Positions 32,641-41,003 are shown, numbered from the stretch's first letter. The stretch: DNA of 42,699 nt from an uncultured Thermomicrobiales bacterium (GCA_902806335.1 CADCWG010000021.1:1-42699); one strand, 5' to 3'. Numbers and translations are program-made. The notes: a model not told the origin generated them from the sequence alone.

Positions 32641-33042
32641 CGGCCGTCGGCCGCGAGGCGGCGTCCGGCGCCCGCTCCGCGACCTGACGAACCGACGACC
32701 GAGCCCCCGGCGGGCGGCCCACGGCCCCTGCCCAGGCGCCCGGGATGGGGGCGACCCGCCCGTCGGGACGGGGCTGCCGGTGGCGGCGTGGGGCCGGTCG
32801 GGCGGAGATCGGGCACGACATGTCCTCCCCGGCGGGCTCGGGGCCCACGGGCATGACCGGAGGGTTGATCGGGAGCGAGGGCGTGAGCCGGCGTGGGACA
32901 GCGCGACGTGTCGTTCGCGGCGGCTCAGCCCTGACGGTGGCTCGACGTGACGACTGGCGGCGGGCCGCGGCCGACCGGTGGCGATCGCGGTCGGCGGGTG
33001 TCGCGGCTCTGACCCGGACGAGACTCCGCCGCCTGGCGTTAC
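32641..33042. other. Non-coding interval after the first TetR gene
   Basis: No gene was found on either strand. A well-formed minus-strand promoter at 33041-33068 points into it, so a leftward transcript of unknown content may run here, antisense to the TetR gene if it continues. Confidence 0.4.
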
Positions 33043-33081
33043 TATACCGTCCAGACGGTATAAGTCAACCGTCCGGACGGT
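33041..33081. promoter_or_regulatory. Two palindromic TetR-type operators overlapping a bidirectional promoter
   Basis: Operator 1 is 33043-33062, TATACCGTC-CA-GACGGTATA. Operator 2 is the perfect palindrome ACCGTCCGGACGGT (33068-33081). Both share the half-site ACCGTC and their centres are 22 bp apart, two helical turns. On the minus strand TTGACT (33063-33068) - 16 bp - TATAGT (33041-33046) is a near-consensus promoter whose spacer is operator 1. On the plus strand TATAAG (33059-33064) is a good -10 for the adjacent TetR gene. Occupancy would block both directions. Confidence 0.8.
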
Positions 33082-33129
33082 ACCCTATGCTCCGCTGGTC
33101 AGCCACCCCGCCGGCCCAGGAGGGAGCCG

Positions 33130-33693
33130 ATGCCCAGGACCGCCCGCTCCGCCGACACCCGCGGCGCGATGATCGAGGCCACCGCCCGCGTGGTCCGCCG
33201 CGACGGCGCGGGCGGCCTCACCCTCGACGCCGTCGCCCGCGAGGCCGGCGTCTCCAAGGGCGGCCTGCTCTACCACTTCCCGAGCAAGGACGCCCTGATC
33301 GCCGGCCTGATCGACCACTACCTCGCCCGCTTCGACACGTCCCTCACCCGTCACCTCGACCCTGAGGACGTCACCCCGGGTCGGTGGCTGCGGGCCTACA
33401 TCGAGGCCAGCTTCGCGGACGACGTCGTCGACGTGGGGCCGAACGAGAGCGTCGGGCTCCTGGCCGCGGTCGCCGCCAACCCGGCCCTCCTCGACCCCAT
33501 CCGCGCCCGGGCGACCGAGGAGCAGGCGCGGCTGGAGGCCGACGGCATCGACCCGACGCGGGCGACGCTGATCCGGCTGGCGATCGACGGCCTGGTGTTC
33601 GCCGACCTCTTCGGCATCGCCGCGCCGGACGCCGCGCGCCGCGCGCGGCTCCGCGAGGCGATGCTTGCCCTCGCGCGCGAGCCGGAGCGCTGA
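33130..33693 (+). CDS. TetR-family regulator with its own tandem operators
   Basis: 187 residues. The N-terminal DNA-binding domain reads MIEATARVVRRDGAGGLTLDAVAREAGVSKGGLLYHFPSKDALIAGLI; the GGLLYHFPSK form is that of TetR regulators with a short C-terminal helical domain. ATG 33130 is preceded by an excellent AGGAGGGAG. The palindromes at 33043-33081 lie 50-90 nt upstream, so autorepression is strongly suggested. The creatininase-family gene follows after 149 bp on the same strand and may be a target through readthrough. The other target may be the unknown leftward transcript. Confidence 0.92.
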   Translation: MPRTARSADTRGAMIEATARVVRRDGAGGLTLDAVAREAGVSKGGLLYHFPSKDALIAGLIDHYLARFDTSLTRHLDPEDVTPGRWLRAYIEASFADDVVDVGPNESVGLLAAVAANPALLDPIRARATEEQARLEADGIDPTRATLIRLAIDGLVFADLFGIAAPDAARRARLREAMLALAREPER

Positions 33694-33842
33694 CCACGCC
33701 GATCGCTGTCCCCGGTCCGCCGTGGCACCCCGGCCGACCGCTCCCGGGCGGCCGACCTCCCCGCGCCGCGGACGGGGCCACGCCCGATGGCACGACCGCG
33801 GCGCCCCGCGCCGACCACGCCGCCGACCCGGGAGGTGCCACG

Positions 33843-34682
33843 CTGGCCAAGGTTCGGTTCGAGGAGATGTTCCCCTGGGAGATCGCCCGGGCGCTGGCGG
33901 ACGCGCCGATCTGCTACCTGCCGCTCGGCGTGCTCGAGTGGCACGGCGAGCACAGCGCGGTCGGCCTGGACGGCATCAAGGCCCACGCGGTCTGCGAGGC
34001 CGCCGCCCGGCGGTCGGGCGGCGTCGTCGTGCCGCCCCTCTGGTGGGGCGCCGACGAGCGCGAGGACCTGCCGGACGGGTCCTACCTGACCGGCGGGATC
34101 GAGGCCGGGGGCGGGCACGGCGAGCGCTACCACGTTCCCGGCTCGATGTTCTGGGTCCGGCCCGAGACGTTCGGGGCGCTGCTGCTCGACATCTACGAGG
34201 CGATGCGCCGGCGCGGGTTCCGGGTCATCGTCGTCGTCGCCGGGCACTGGTCGCCGAAGGTCTACCTGCCCACCGTTCGCGCCGCCGGGGACGCGTTCCA
34301 GACCCAGCACCCCGAGACGCGGCTGCTGCTGCTCACCGACCGGGAACTGGTCCCCGACCTCCACTACCCCGAGGAGCACGCGGCCGGCGGCGAGACCTCG
34401 CTCCTGATGGCCGTCCGCCCCGACCTGGTCGACCTCACCATGACCCTGGAGACCGACCGCTCGCTCCGCGCGTGGTACGCCAACGAGCCAGCGCACCTCG
34501 CGCGACGCCGGGCGACGCCGCACAAGTACATCGGGCTCTTCACCGGCGCCGACGACGGCTCGAACGACCCCGAGACGACCGCGAGCGCGGAGCGGGGCCG
34601 CGCGCTGCTCGAGACGATCGCCGCCCGCCTCGCCGAGCGGGCGCGGACACTCCTGGCGGAGGCGGCTCCCGATCGCGCGTGA
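33843..34682 (+). CDS. Creatininase-family amidohydrolase, probable CTG start
   Basis: 279 residues. The creatininase fold is seen in CYLPLGVLEWHGEHSAVGLDGIKAHAVCEAAARR (E, H and D metal ligands), VVPPLWWGADE, FRVIVVVAGHWSPKVYLP (the usual GHGGN motif reads GHWSPK) and the HAAGGETSLLMAVRPDLVDL segment with the last metal-binding Glu. The reaction is unknown: members hydrolyse creatinine or formamidopyrimidines, or act in mycofactocin and other pathways. No ATG, GTG or TTG lies suitably in frame before the domain. The CTG at 33843 has GGGAGG 7 nt upstream; ATG 33867 has its Shine-Dalgarno too close and would remove the first strand. It is likely cotranscribed with the TetR gene. Confidence 0.85.
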   Translation: MAKVRFEEMFPWEIARALADAPICYLPLGVLEWHGEHSAVGLDGIKAHAVCEAAARRSGGVVVPPLWWGADEREDLPDGSYLTGGIEAGGGHGERYHVPGSMFWVRPETFGALLLDIYEAMRRRGFRVIVVVAGHWSPKVYLPTVRAAGDAFQTQHPETRLLLLTDRELVPDLHYPEEHAAGGETSLLMAVRPDLVDLTMTLETDRSLRAWYANEPAHLARRRATPHKYIGLFTGADDGSNDPETTASAERGRALLETIAARLAERARTLLAEAAPDRA

Positions 34683-34767
34683 GACGTACCTGCCACGAGG
34701 TCGAGCGCGGCCACCCTGCCACAGCGGGTTTCGAACGGTTACCCGAGGCTTCCACGCGGCGGGTCGA

Positions 34768-34820
34768 CAGCCGGCCTGGGCCGGCTTCGTTCCTGAGCCC
34801 AGAGCTTGCCATCGGCGGAC
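34768..34820. repeat. Decayed fragment of the dispersed repeat
   Basis: CAGCCGGCCTGGGCCGGCTTCGT followed by TCCTGAGCCC-AGAGCTTGCC matches the core of the copies at 25222 and 37150 with several substitutions. The remainder of 34683-35153, between convergent genes, shows no gene. Confidence 0.55.
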
Positions 34821-35153
34821 CCGGTCGCCGACGCGGCCGCGATACCACCACTGATTGGACGACGCCGGCAGCGCGTCCCCGCGCCGCGCCCCGTCTCCCT
34901 GTCGCCATGACCGCCTGGGCCCGACGCCACGAGTGACGTCGCCCTATCCCGGGAAACCGGCAACGCTGACCGCGCGGCCGCCAGCACCCGCCCTGAGCGG
35001 CCCTTGGAGCGCGGCGGACCACACCCGGCAACGGTCCCAGATCACCGTCCATCGTAGAGCACGGCTGGCTGGCGCCCGACCGGCCGCGGACGACGTGAGG
35101 TCTCCAGTTCGACGCCAGCCCGCGCACCGGATGACGGCGCGGACCGCCCGCGG

Positions 35154-36626
35154 TCAGACCTGGGAGGCCGGGACGTGGAGGTTGTACGTCACCAGCTCGG
35201 CGATCCGACCGCCCCGGGCGCGGAGGAAGGCCGGCGCCAGGGTCGCCCCGTCGGCGAGGTCCGGCGCGACGCCGTCTTGCTCCCCACCAGCGCCCCCATC
35301 GGCCGTCGCCGTCGCGGTCTGGACGACGAAGACGCCCGCCGCCCGCTCGCCGTCGGCGACCACGTCGCGCACCCCCATCGTCACGTCCGAGGCCGCGGCC
35401 AGCACCCGTCCGAAGGCGGCCCGTGCCTGGTCCAGCCCGCCATCGCGGACGCGCCCGCCCTCGCCGTACTGGACGATCCGCCCGTCGGGGGCGAAGAGGG
35501 CACCGATCGCGTCGGCGTCGCGGCTGTTGACCGCCCGTGCCACCCGCTCGAGCAGCGCGGCCGCCGTGCCGCCCTCGCCCTCGGGGGTGTCCATCGCCAC
35601 CTCGGCGCCCGGAAGCGGCAGTTGGGCGTCCGGTTGGGCGCTCCCGTTGGGGGCGCCCGCGAGGTTGGCCTGCACCTGCCGGGCGGTGCCGTGGAGCCGC
35701 ATCAGGAAGAGGTCGATCGCGCCGAAGCTCTGCTCGGCCCCGGGGCCGATGAAGACATCGTGCCCCGCGCCGAGCACCGTCTGGACCTGGCAGCCGCCGA
35801 TCACCTCGCAGAAGCGGTCGGCCATCGCCGGCGGGACCTCGCCTCGCTGCCCGCGCAGGAGCAGCGTCGGGCAGGTGACCCCGGCGACGACCGACCAGTC
35901 GGCACGCGGCAGCGCGGCGGCCTCGATCCGCTCGACGAGGACGCGGTCGTGCCGCCAGCGCAGCCCGCCCGCCCCGTTGGCGCCGGGCTCCGGCTCGAGG
36001 TCGAAGGGGATGTCGTGCCGGGCGCGCGCCTCGGAGACCCGCAGCCGGTCGAGGTAGAAGGCGACCGCCTCGTCCTCGTCGGCGAAGCGGGCCGGCAGCG
36101 CGCGGATCCGCGCCAGCGACCGCGCCGCCCGCTCCGGGTCGACTTCCGGCGCCGTGTCGCCGAGGACCACGCCCCGGACCAGGTCCGGCCGCCGCGCCGC
36201 GAGGTAGTAGGCCACCAGCCCGCCGTGGAGCCGGCCGACCACGACCGGGCGGTCGAGCCTCAGGGCCTCGATCAGGCCCGCGACGTCGACGGCCATCGTC
36301 CCCGGGTCGTAGCCGTCGTCCGGCCGGTCGGACCCGCCGCGTCCGCGGAGGTCCGGGGCGACCACCCGCCGGTGCCGGGCGAGGTGGGCGGCCAGGTTCG
36401 CCATCCCCTCGGCGCCCTGGAGGACGCCGTGGAGCAGCACCACCGGTGGCCCGCCGGCGCCGACCGGCCCGGCCCACTCCAGGTAGCGGAGGGTGATCCC
36501 GTTCGTGGGCACGGTGCCTTCGGTCGGGGCGAGCCGCGCCGAAGACCGCGGACTTCCCGCGCCCGCGAGCGGGGTGGGGATCGCGGCGGGGTCGGGCGCG
36601 GTGGCGACGGCGTCGCTCGAGGTCAT
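35154..36626 (-). CDS. Alpha/beta-hydrolase homologue without nucleophile, fused to an NTF2/SnoaL-like domain
   Basis: 490 residues. Residues about 35-320 form an alpha/beta-hydrolase: ITLRYLEWAGPVG, PPVVLLHGVLQGAEGMANLAAHLA, RRVVAPDLRGRGGSDRP, cap region, TCPTLLLRGQRGEVPP and GAGHDVFIGPG with the triad His. The nucleophile elbow (normally G-x-S-x-G) reads G131-R-L133-H-G-G, so the Ser is Leu, and the acid position is Glu or displaced. Residues about 365-490 are an NTF2-like (SnoaL/DUF4440) domain: ALLERVARAVNSRDADAIGALFAPDGRIVQYGEG, then LAPAFLRARGGRIAELVTYNLH. ATG 36626 has GAGGAG upstream. Such a change usually means loss of hydrolase chemistry, as in cofactor-free dioxygenases or binding proteins. 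Function unknown. Confidence 0.85.
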   Translation of the reverse strand: MTSSDAVATAPDPAAIPTPLAGAGSPRSSARLAPTEGTVPTNGITLRYLEWAGPVGAGGPPVVLLHGVLQGAEGMANLAAHLARHRRVVAPDLRGRGGSDRPDDGYDPGTMAVDVAGLIEALRLDRPVVVGRLHGGLVAYYLAARRPDLVRGVVLGDTAPEVDPERAARSLARIRALPARFADEDEAVAFYLDRLRVSEARARHDIPFDLEPEPGANGAGGLRWRHDRVLVERIEAAALPRADWSVVAGVTCPTLLLRGQRGEVPPAMADRFCEVIGGCQVQTVLGAGHDVFIGPGAEQSFGAIDLFLMRLHGTARQVQANLAGAPNGSAQPDAQLPLPGAEVAMDTPEGEGGTAAALLERVARAVNSRDADAIGALFAPDGRIVQYGEGGRVRDGGLDQARAAFGRVLAAASDVTMGVRDVVADGERAAGVFVVQTATATADGGAGGEQDGVAPDLADGATLAPAFLRARGGRIAELVTYNLHVPASQV

Positions 36627-36700
36627 CGGGGCTCCACTCCTCGGGTGCCGCGGCGGCGGGGCGATGCCGGGCACGCGGCCCGACCGGGAGATCGGACCCA

Positions 36701-36706
36701 AGGATA
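36701..36706 (-). promoter_or_regulatory. -10 element candidate for the hydrolase-NTF2 fusion
   Basis: Minus-strand TATCCT preceded by GC lies 75 nt upstream of the ATG, matching the mreC-type -10 (GCTATCCT). Confidence 0.3.
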
Positions 36707-37040
36707 GCGGTGGGCCCGGTCGGCGGACCAGGCGAGTGGCCTGACCACCCCCTGAGCGGCTGGGGGAACCCCGTCTCTCCCCTGGCGCCCCATCCACCGA
36801 GAACAGCCACCGGCCCGGCGGGCGGAGCCAACGGTCCAGGACACCGCTGCCCCTCGTCCCCACCCAGGACGACCGCGGCCGGCGCCAACGCCGACCGACG
36901 ACCTCCGCTCTCATCCGTCTCATGGGCCAACGCCCAGTCCCACGGTGCGACCCCGCGGGGGCGCCCCGTCCGCGCCAGACGGCGTCCTCGACGGATGCTG
37001 GCCGATCGGCGACGGCCCGATCCCGCGAGGCCCGGCCGGC

Positions 37041-37230
37041 CCCCAGCCGGCTTCGCCCTGGGCCGCTGACCTCGGGGCTTGCCCCGGCCGGCTCCCGCCT
37101 CTGATACGGAATCCGGATGATCGCCGGCGGCACCACCCGGCAAGTCCGCAGCCGGCTCGAGCCGGCTTCATGCCTGAGCCCGGGGCAAGCCCCGGGCGGG
37201 CCCGACCGCCGGCGCGCCCCTGATATCACC
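37041..37230. repeat. Two adjacent copies of the dispersed repeat family
   Basis: The first part (37041-37095) has CCCAGCCGGCTTCGCC and ACCTCGGGGCTTGCCCCGG. The second begins with the best end motif, TGATACGGAATCCGGATGAT followed by CGCCGGCGG (37102-37130), then CAGCCGGCTCGAGCCGGCTTCAT, CCTGAGCCCGGGGC and AAGCCCCGGGCGGG (to about 37203). The 36627-37040 part of this gap shows no gene. Confidence 0.7.
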
Positions 37231-37352
37231 ACCGAACTGACGGATCCCGGAGGATGCGACTCGGGCCCGATCGCTCGTCACCCACTGCCGTGGAGGCCGC
37301 CACCTGGCACGGCGACGAGGCGAGGCGGGCCGTCCTGGTCCCGGCCCAGTCC

Positions 37353-38285
37353 CTACCCCGCGTCCTGCCCACGGTAGAGCGCCAGCGCATCAGCCAGCCG
37401 CCCCAGCGAGGTGGCACTCGGCGGGTCGGCCATGCAGATCGCGTGGCCGACCCCGGCCTCCGCGTAGGAGCGGAGGCCGGCGGCGATCTCCGCGGGCGAG
37501 CCGACCAGCACCCGCTCCGGGTCGATCTCGTCCGCCCGCCGCTCCTCTGGCCACAGGTCGGGGTAGCCGACCGTCACCCCGACGGTGACCTCCAGCGACG
37601 CCGGGTCCCGGCCGACCTCCGCGCAGGCGGCCTCCAGGCCGGCGCGCCGCTCGGCCAGCTTCGCGGGCGTGCCCAGCCAGGCGGTATTCCAGCTGTCGGC
37701 GTGGGCGGCCGTCAGGCGGAGCATCCGCGGCTTGCTGGCACCGACCATGATCGGCGGCCCCGCGGGTCGCGGTCCGCGCGGCCGCAGCTCGCAGTCCGGC
37801 GCCGCGTAGAAGGTGCCGCGGAAGTCGACCCGCCCCTCGCGCAGCAGGGGGGCGATGATCGCCAGGGCCTCCTCGAAGCGGGAGGCGAGGTGGTCGAACG
37901 GGATGCCGAAGGCCGCGAACTCGGGCTCGTGCCACCCGGCGCCGAGGCCGAGGATCAGGCGGCCGTCGCTGACCTCGTCCAGGGTCGCCGCCATCTTCGC
38001 CAGCACGGCGGGGTTGCGGAACGGCGTGGCGAGGACGACCGCCCCGAGCTCGACCCGCGTGGTCGCCTCGGCCAGCGCCGCCATCAGGGTCCACGCTTCC
38101 CAGATGCCCGCCGTCTCCCGGGTCTCGGGGGTGTCACCGCGGCGGAAGAGCAGGTGGTCGAAGACCCAGACGCTGTCGAACCCGGCCGCCTCCGCGTCGA
38201 CCGCCAGCCCCCGGATCTCCCGCCACGGCGGCGGCGCCCCGCGGGCGGCATCCTCGGCCATCGGCAGCACAAACCCGACCTTCAC
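37353..38285 (-). CDS. LLM-class F420-dependent oxidoreductase
   Basis: 310 residues, luciferase-like barrel. It begins MKVGFVLPMAEDAARG, then AEAAGFDSVWVFDHLLFR, WEAWTLMAALAEATTRVELGAVVLATPFRNPAVLAKMAATLDEVSDGRLILGLGAGWHEPEFAAFGIPF, GPPIMVGASKPRMLRLTAAHADSWN and VLVGSPAEIAAGLRSYAEAGVGHAI. The FRNPAxLAKxAxTLDxxSxGR and LGLGAGW phrases are those of F420-dependent members. GTG 38285 has GGGGGTGA upstream. Short tandem repeats begin 18 bp before the start codon. No obvious partner genes; substrate unknown. Confidence 0.92.
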   Translation of the reverse strand: MKVGFVLPMAEDAARGAPPPWREIRGLAVDAEAAGFDSVWVFDHLLFRRGDTPETRETAGIWEAWTLMAALAEATTRVELGAVVLATPFRNPAVLAKMAATLDEVSDGRLILGLGAGWHEPEFAAFGIPFDHLASRFEEALAIIAPLLREGRVDFRGTFYAAPDCELRPRGPRPAGPPIMVGASKPRMLRLTAAHADSWNTAWLGTPAKLAERRAGLEAACAEVGRDPASLEVTVGVTVGYPDLWPEERRADEIDPERVLVGSPAEIAAGLRSYAEAGVGHAICMADPPSATSLGRLADALALYRGQDAG

Positions 38286-38302
38286 CCGTCACCCCCGTCC
38301 CG

Positions 38303-38337
38303 CCCGTCGCCCGTCGCCCGTCGCCCGTCGCCCGTGA
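38303..38337. repeat. Tandem 7-bp repeat next to the LLM start
   Basis: Four perfect copies of CCCGTCG (38303-38330) plus a partial fifth. They lie just upstream of the GTG start of the minus-strand LLM gene, so copy-number change could alter its leader. Confidence 0.8.
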
Positions 38338-38363
38338 TCGATCGCCAACGTCGCGGCGGACCT

Positions 38364-38410
38364 GACCGCCCATCGGCCCTGCGACCGCCCATCGGCCCTG
38401 CGACCGCCCG
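38364..38410. repeat. Tandem 19-bp repeat
   Basis: GACCGCCCATCGGCCCTGC occurs at 38364-38382 and 38383-38401, followed by a 9-bp partial copy. With the adjacent 7-bp array this makes a repeat-prone leader region. The rest of the gap to 38700 has nothing notable. Confidence 0.75.
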
Positions 38411-38700
38411 CCGGCTCCGAGATCGCCGCCGGCGGACACGGCCGCCCGGCTCCCTTGCCACCGCCCGGGCGTTCTCCGGCGGCCGTTCGGCGCGGCACCG
38501 GGGGGGCACCCGGCACAGCCGGGACGAGTCCACCCACGGCGGACGCCGGCGCGGCGGCGGCGGCGGCCCACTCTAGGCCGGAGCGTCGACGAGCGCAACG
38601 GCGGGGGGGAGCGCCGGTGGGATCCGCGCGAGGGCGTCATGGCACGCCTTCGGGAGCCCGAACGGTCGGCGCCCGCCGTGACCCGGATGAACCCCGGTGC

Positions 38701-38706
38701 TATGGT
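38701..38706 (+). promoter_or_regulatory. -10 element candidate upstream of the MFS transporter
   Basis: TATGGT preceded by TGC lies 63 nt before the GTG start. No -35 is evident. Confidence 0.3.
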
Positions 38707-38763
38707 GAACGCCGCGCCCCTCCCCACTCCCGGTCACGTCCCGTCTTCCGTCCTGAGGTCCCC

Positions 38764-40176
38764 GTGGCGATCGACACCCAACCGGTGGGCACCGTGGCGC
38801 CCGACAGCGGCGAGCCGGTCCAGCCGGGCCACGCCGCGCGGGCGGGCGGCGACGCCCCCGACGCCGCGCCACCAGGCCCGGGCCCGGCGTCCCGCGGCGG
38901 CTACCGGGAAGCGCTCGCGAACCGGAACTTCCGGCTCCTCTGGGTCGCCCAGCTGACCGCCTCGCTCGGGCGGGCCGTCGCTCAGATCGCGCTCCCGCTG
39001 CTCGTCTACGACCTCACCGGCTCCGCCCGCCTCCTCAGCCTGATCTTCGTGTTCTCGCTGCTGCCCGAGGTCGTCCTCTCGCCCATCGCCGGGCTGCTCG
39101 CCGACCGCGTCGACCGCCGCCGGCTGATGCTCGCCACCGACGCCGGCCGCGCGGTTCTGGTCACCTTTCTGCCGTTCGCCGACACGGCCTGGCAGGTCGC
39201 GGCCCTGGCCATCCTGGTCGCGGTCGGGTCGGCACTGTCCCGGCCCGCCGAGCTGGCGTCGGTGCCAATGGTGGCCACGCCCGGGCTGCTCGTGCCGTCG
39301 CTCTCGCTGGTCCAGGTCAGCGGCTCGGTCGTCCGCGTCGCCGGCCCGGCGGCCGGAGCGGCGATCATCGGCGCGTTCGGCCCGGCGCCGGGCTTCTGGG
39401 TCCAGACGATCTGCTTCACCGTCTCGGCCGTCTGCGTCTGGGGGATGGTCCTCCCCCGGGCGTCGCGCCCCGATCCCGGCGCCCCGATCGTCACCGTCGC
39501 CAACCCCCGGCGGGCGGCCCTCGTCACGGCCCGGCGGGACGTCTGGGAGGGCCTGCGAGTGCTCTGGGTGAACCGGGTCGTCCGCGGGATCACCGCCGCG
39601 GAGGTGCTCTGGCAGGTGGTGGGAACCGCCCTCACCGTCGGGCTCGTCGTCTACACGGAGGAGACGCTCGACCTCGGCGACCGGGCGGGCGTGGTCTACG
39701 CGCTGCTGACGGCCACTTTCAGCGGCGGCGCGGCGCTCGGCGCCCTGGTCGGCGGTCCCCTCGAGCGGCGGATCGGGCGGCGGCGCCTGCTCGCGGTCGG
39801 CTACCTCGGGCCGCTCTTCCTGCTCCCGTTCGGCCTCGACCCGCCCCTGCCGGTCGCGTTCGCCTGCTGGTTCGGGCTCGGCTTCGCCGACGCCTGGGCG
39901 GTGATCGGGCTCCAGGCGTACCTGGCCGAGGCGGTGCCGGACGCGATCCGGGGACGGATGTACGCCAGCTGGTCGGCGGCGATCACCCTCGGCGGCGCCG
40001 CCTGGTACGCCGTCGCCGGCTGGGCCCTGCCCGCCCTCGGCGCGCCGCTGGCGATCACCCTCGCCGGCGTGATCGTCGGGGTCGGCGGACCGCTCGCGCT
40101 GGTCCTGACCGGGGCGCTGGCGGCCCTCCGCCGCTGGCCAACCGGAGTCCCTGAGCCGACCGCCGACCCTGGCTGA
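38764..40176 (+). CDS. Major facilitator superfamily exporter (MFS_3/EntS type)
   Basis: 470-residue, 12-helix secondary transporter. After a 40-residue low-complexity N terminus come NRNFRLLWVAQLTASLGRAVAQIALPLLVYDLTGSARLLSL and the loop motif GLLADRVDRRRLMLATDAGRA (motif A form D-R-x-x-R-R). The second half has VGTALTVGLVVYTEETLDLGDRAGVVYALLTATFSGGAALGALVGG and the matching ERRIGRRRLLAVGYLG. These are hallmarks of the MFS_3 group that includes siderophore and drug exporters. The GTG at 38764 has TGAGGT upstream. It is not near a regulator or biosynthetic genes; cargo unknown. Confidence 0.92.
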   Translation: MAIDTQPVGTVAPDSGEPVQPGHAARAGGDAPDAAPPGPGPASRGGYREALANRNFRLLWVAQLTASLGRAVAQIALPLLVYDLTGSARLLSLIFVFSLLPEVVLSPIAGLLADRVDRRRLMLATDAGRAVLVTFLPFADTAWQVAALAILVAVGSALSRPAELASVPMVATPGLLVPSLSLVQVSGSVVRVAGPAAGAAIIGAFGPAPGFWVQTICFTVSAVCVWGMVLPRASRPDPGAPIVTVANPRRAALVTARRDVWEGLRVLWVNRVVRGITAAEVLWQVVGTALTVGLVVYTEETLDLGDRAGVVYALLTATFSGGAALGALVGGPLERRIGRRRLLAVGYLGPLFLLPFGLDPPLPVAFACWFGLGFADAWAVIGLQAYLAEAVPDAIRGRMYASWSAAITLGGAAWYAVAGWALPALGAPLAITLAGVIVGVGGPLALVLTGALAALRRWPTGVPEPTADPG

Positions 40177-40200
40177 GCGAAGGGGACGGCCCGGCCCGGG

Positions 40201-40206
40201 TACAAT
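40201..40206 (+). promoter_or_regulatory. -10 element candidate upstream of the 147-residue protein
   Basis: TACAAT in GGTACAATCC lies 72 nt before the ATG. Confidence 0.35.
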
Positions 40207-40277
40207 CCGCGGTGGTCCACCGGGGGTCCGGCGGGCGGCGGGCGGTGATCGGCCACGGGTGGCGGAGAGCGGGGCGG

Positions 40278-40721
40278 ATGGTCTCTTTCCTCGGGCGACG
40301 GAAGAACCGGGACGAGAAGGTCCGGAACAGCACCGACACCAGCGACGCCGGCCGCGGGTCCGGCTACCGGTTCACCATGAAGGGCTCGCCGCGCCACTAC
40401 GACGACGTGCGGAACATCATCCACGCGGGCGGCGGCACGGTCTACTTCGGCGAGGCGCTGACCTACGAGCGGGGGGCCGGGGTGGCCCTCTGGCGGGTCC
40501 GCTGCGAGGGGTTCGACTGGCTGCCGCGGCTCTACGAGTGGTGGGCCGAGTCCGAGCGGGTCGAGCCGATCAACGTCACCTTCCACCTCTACCTGCCGAG
40601 CGACCTCAAGTACCCGGCGCTCGACCTCCGCCAGCACACCCCGGCCGAGGTCGAGGCCTTCATCCGCGCCAACGCGCCGTACGAGCCCGCGCCGCTGGCG
40701 GTGGCATCGCCCCGTCGCTGA
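40278..40721 (+). CDS. Conserved hypothetical protein, 147 residues
   Basis: No family recognised. A basic start (MVSFLGRRKNRDEK) and a short polar linker precede an ordered alpha/beta region: YRFTMKGSPRHYDDVRNIIHAGGGTVYFGEAL, then VALWRVRCEGFDWLPRLYEWWAESERVEPINVTFHLYLPSDLKYPALDL and a final HTPAEVEAFIRANAPY helix. Many aromatic residues and good GC3 bias support a real soluble protein. ATG 40278 has a GGAG-like site (GGAGAGCGGGGCGG) upstream. It lies 101 bp after the MFS gene on the same strand with its own -10 candidate. Function unknown. Confidence 0.75.
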   Translation: MVSFLGRRKNRDEKVRNSTDTSDAGRGSGYRFTMKGSPRHYDDVRNIIHAGGGTVYFGEALTYERGAGVALWRVRCEGFDWLPRLYEWWAESERVEPINVTFHLYLPSDLKYPALDLRQHTPAEVEAFIRANAPYEPAPLAVASPRR

Positions 40722-41003
40722 CGCCACGGGCCGCGGACGACGCGGGCGATCCGCCCGGCCATTGGGCCTACGCGGGCCGTGGCGGGTCCGCCGGGGGGGT
40801 AGGGCGCGCCGGGCCCGACGCGGCAGGCGCCGCCCAGCTCGGAGTGGCAGCCAGCGCGCGGTCCGGGACGGCACCCGGCGACCTCGCGACCCTCTCGGGG
40901 GCGCGGGGGCGGGACGCGACCGTTCCGCCCGGGCGGGCGGGCGCCGATCGCGGAGTGGGGCCCGTCGCCGTGCGCGTTGACGGCTTCGGCGCCGAAAACG
41001 TCG
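40722..41003. other. Non-coding interval
   Basis: Convergent gene ends; very GC-rich. The small inverted repeat TTCGGCGCCGAA at about 40985 is the only structure besides the adjacent terminator. Confidence 0.5.

Noticed and set aside
38290-38410. CRISPR-like array
   Set aside because: Units are 7 and 19 bp in direct contact, without spacers, and no cas genes are present.
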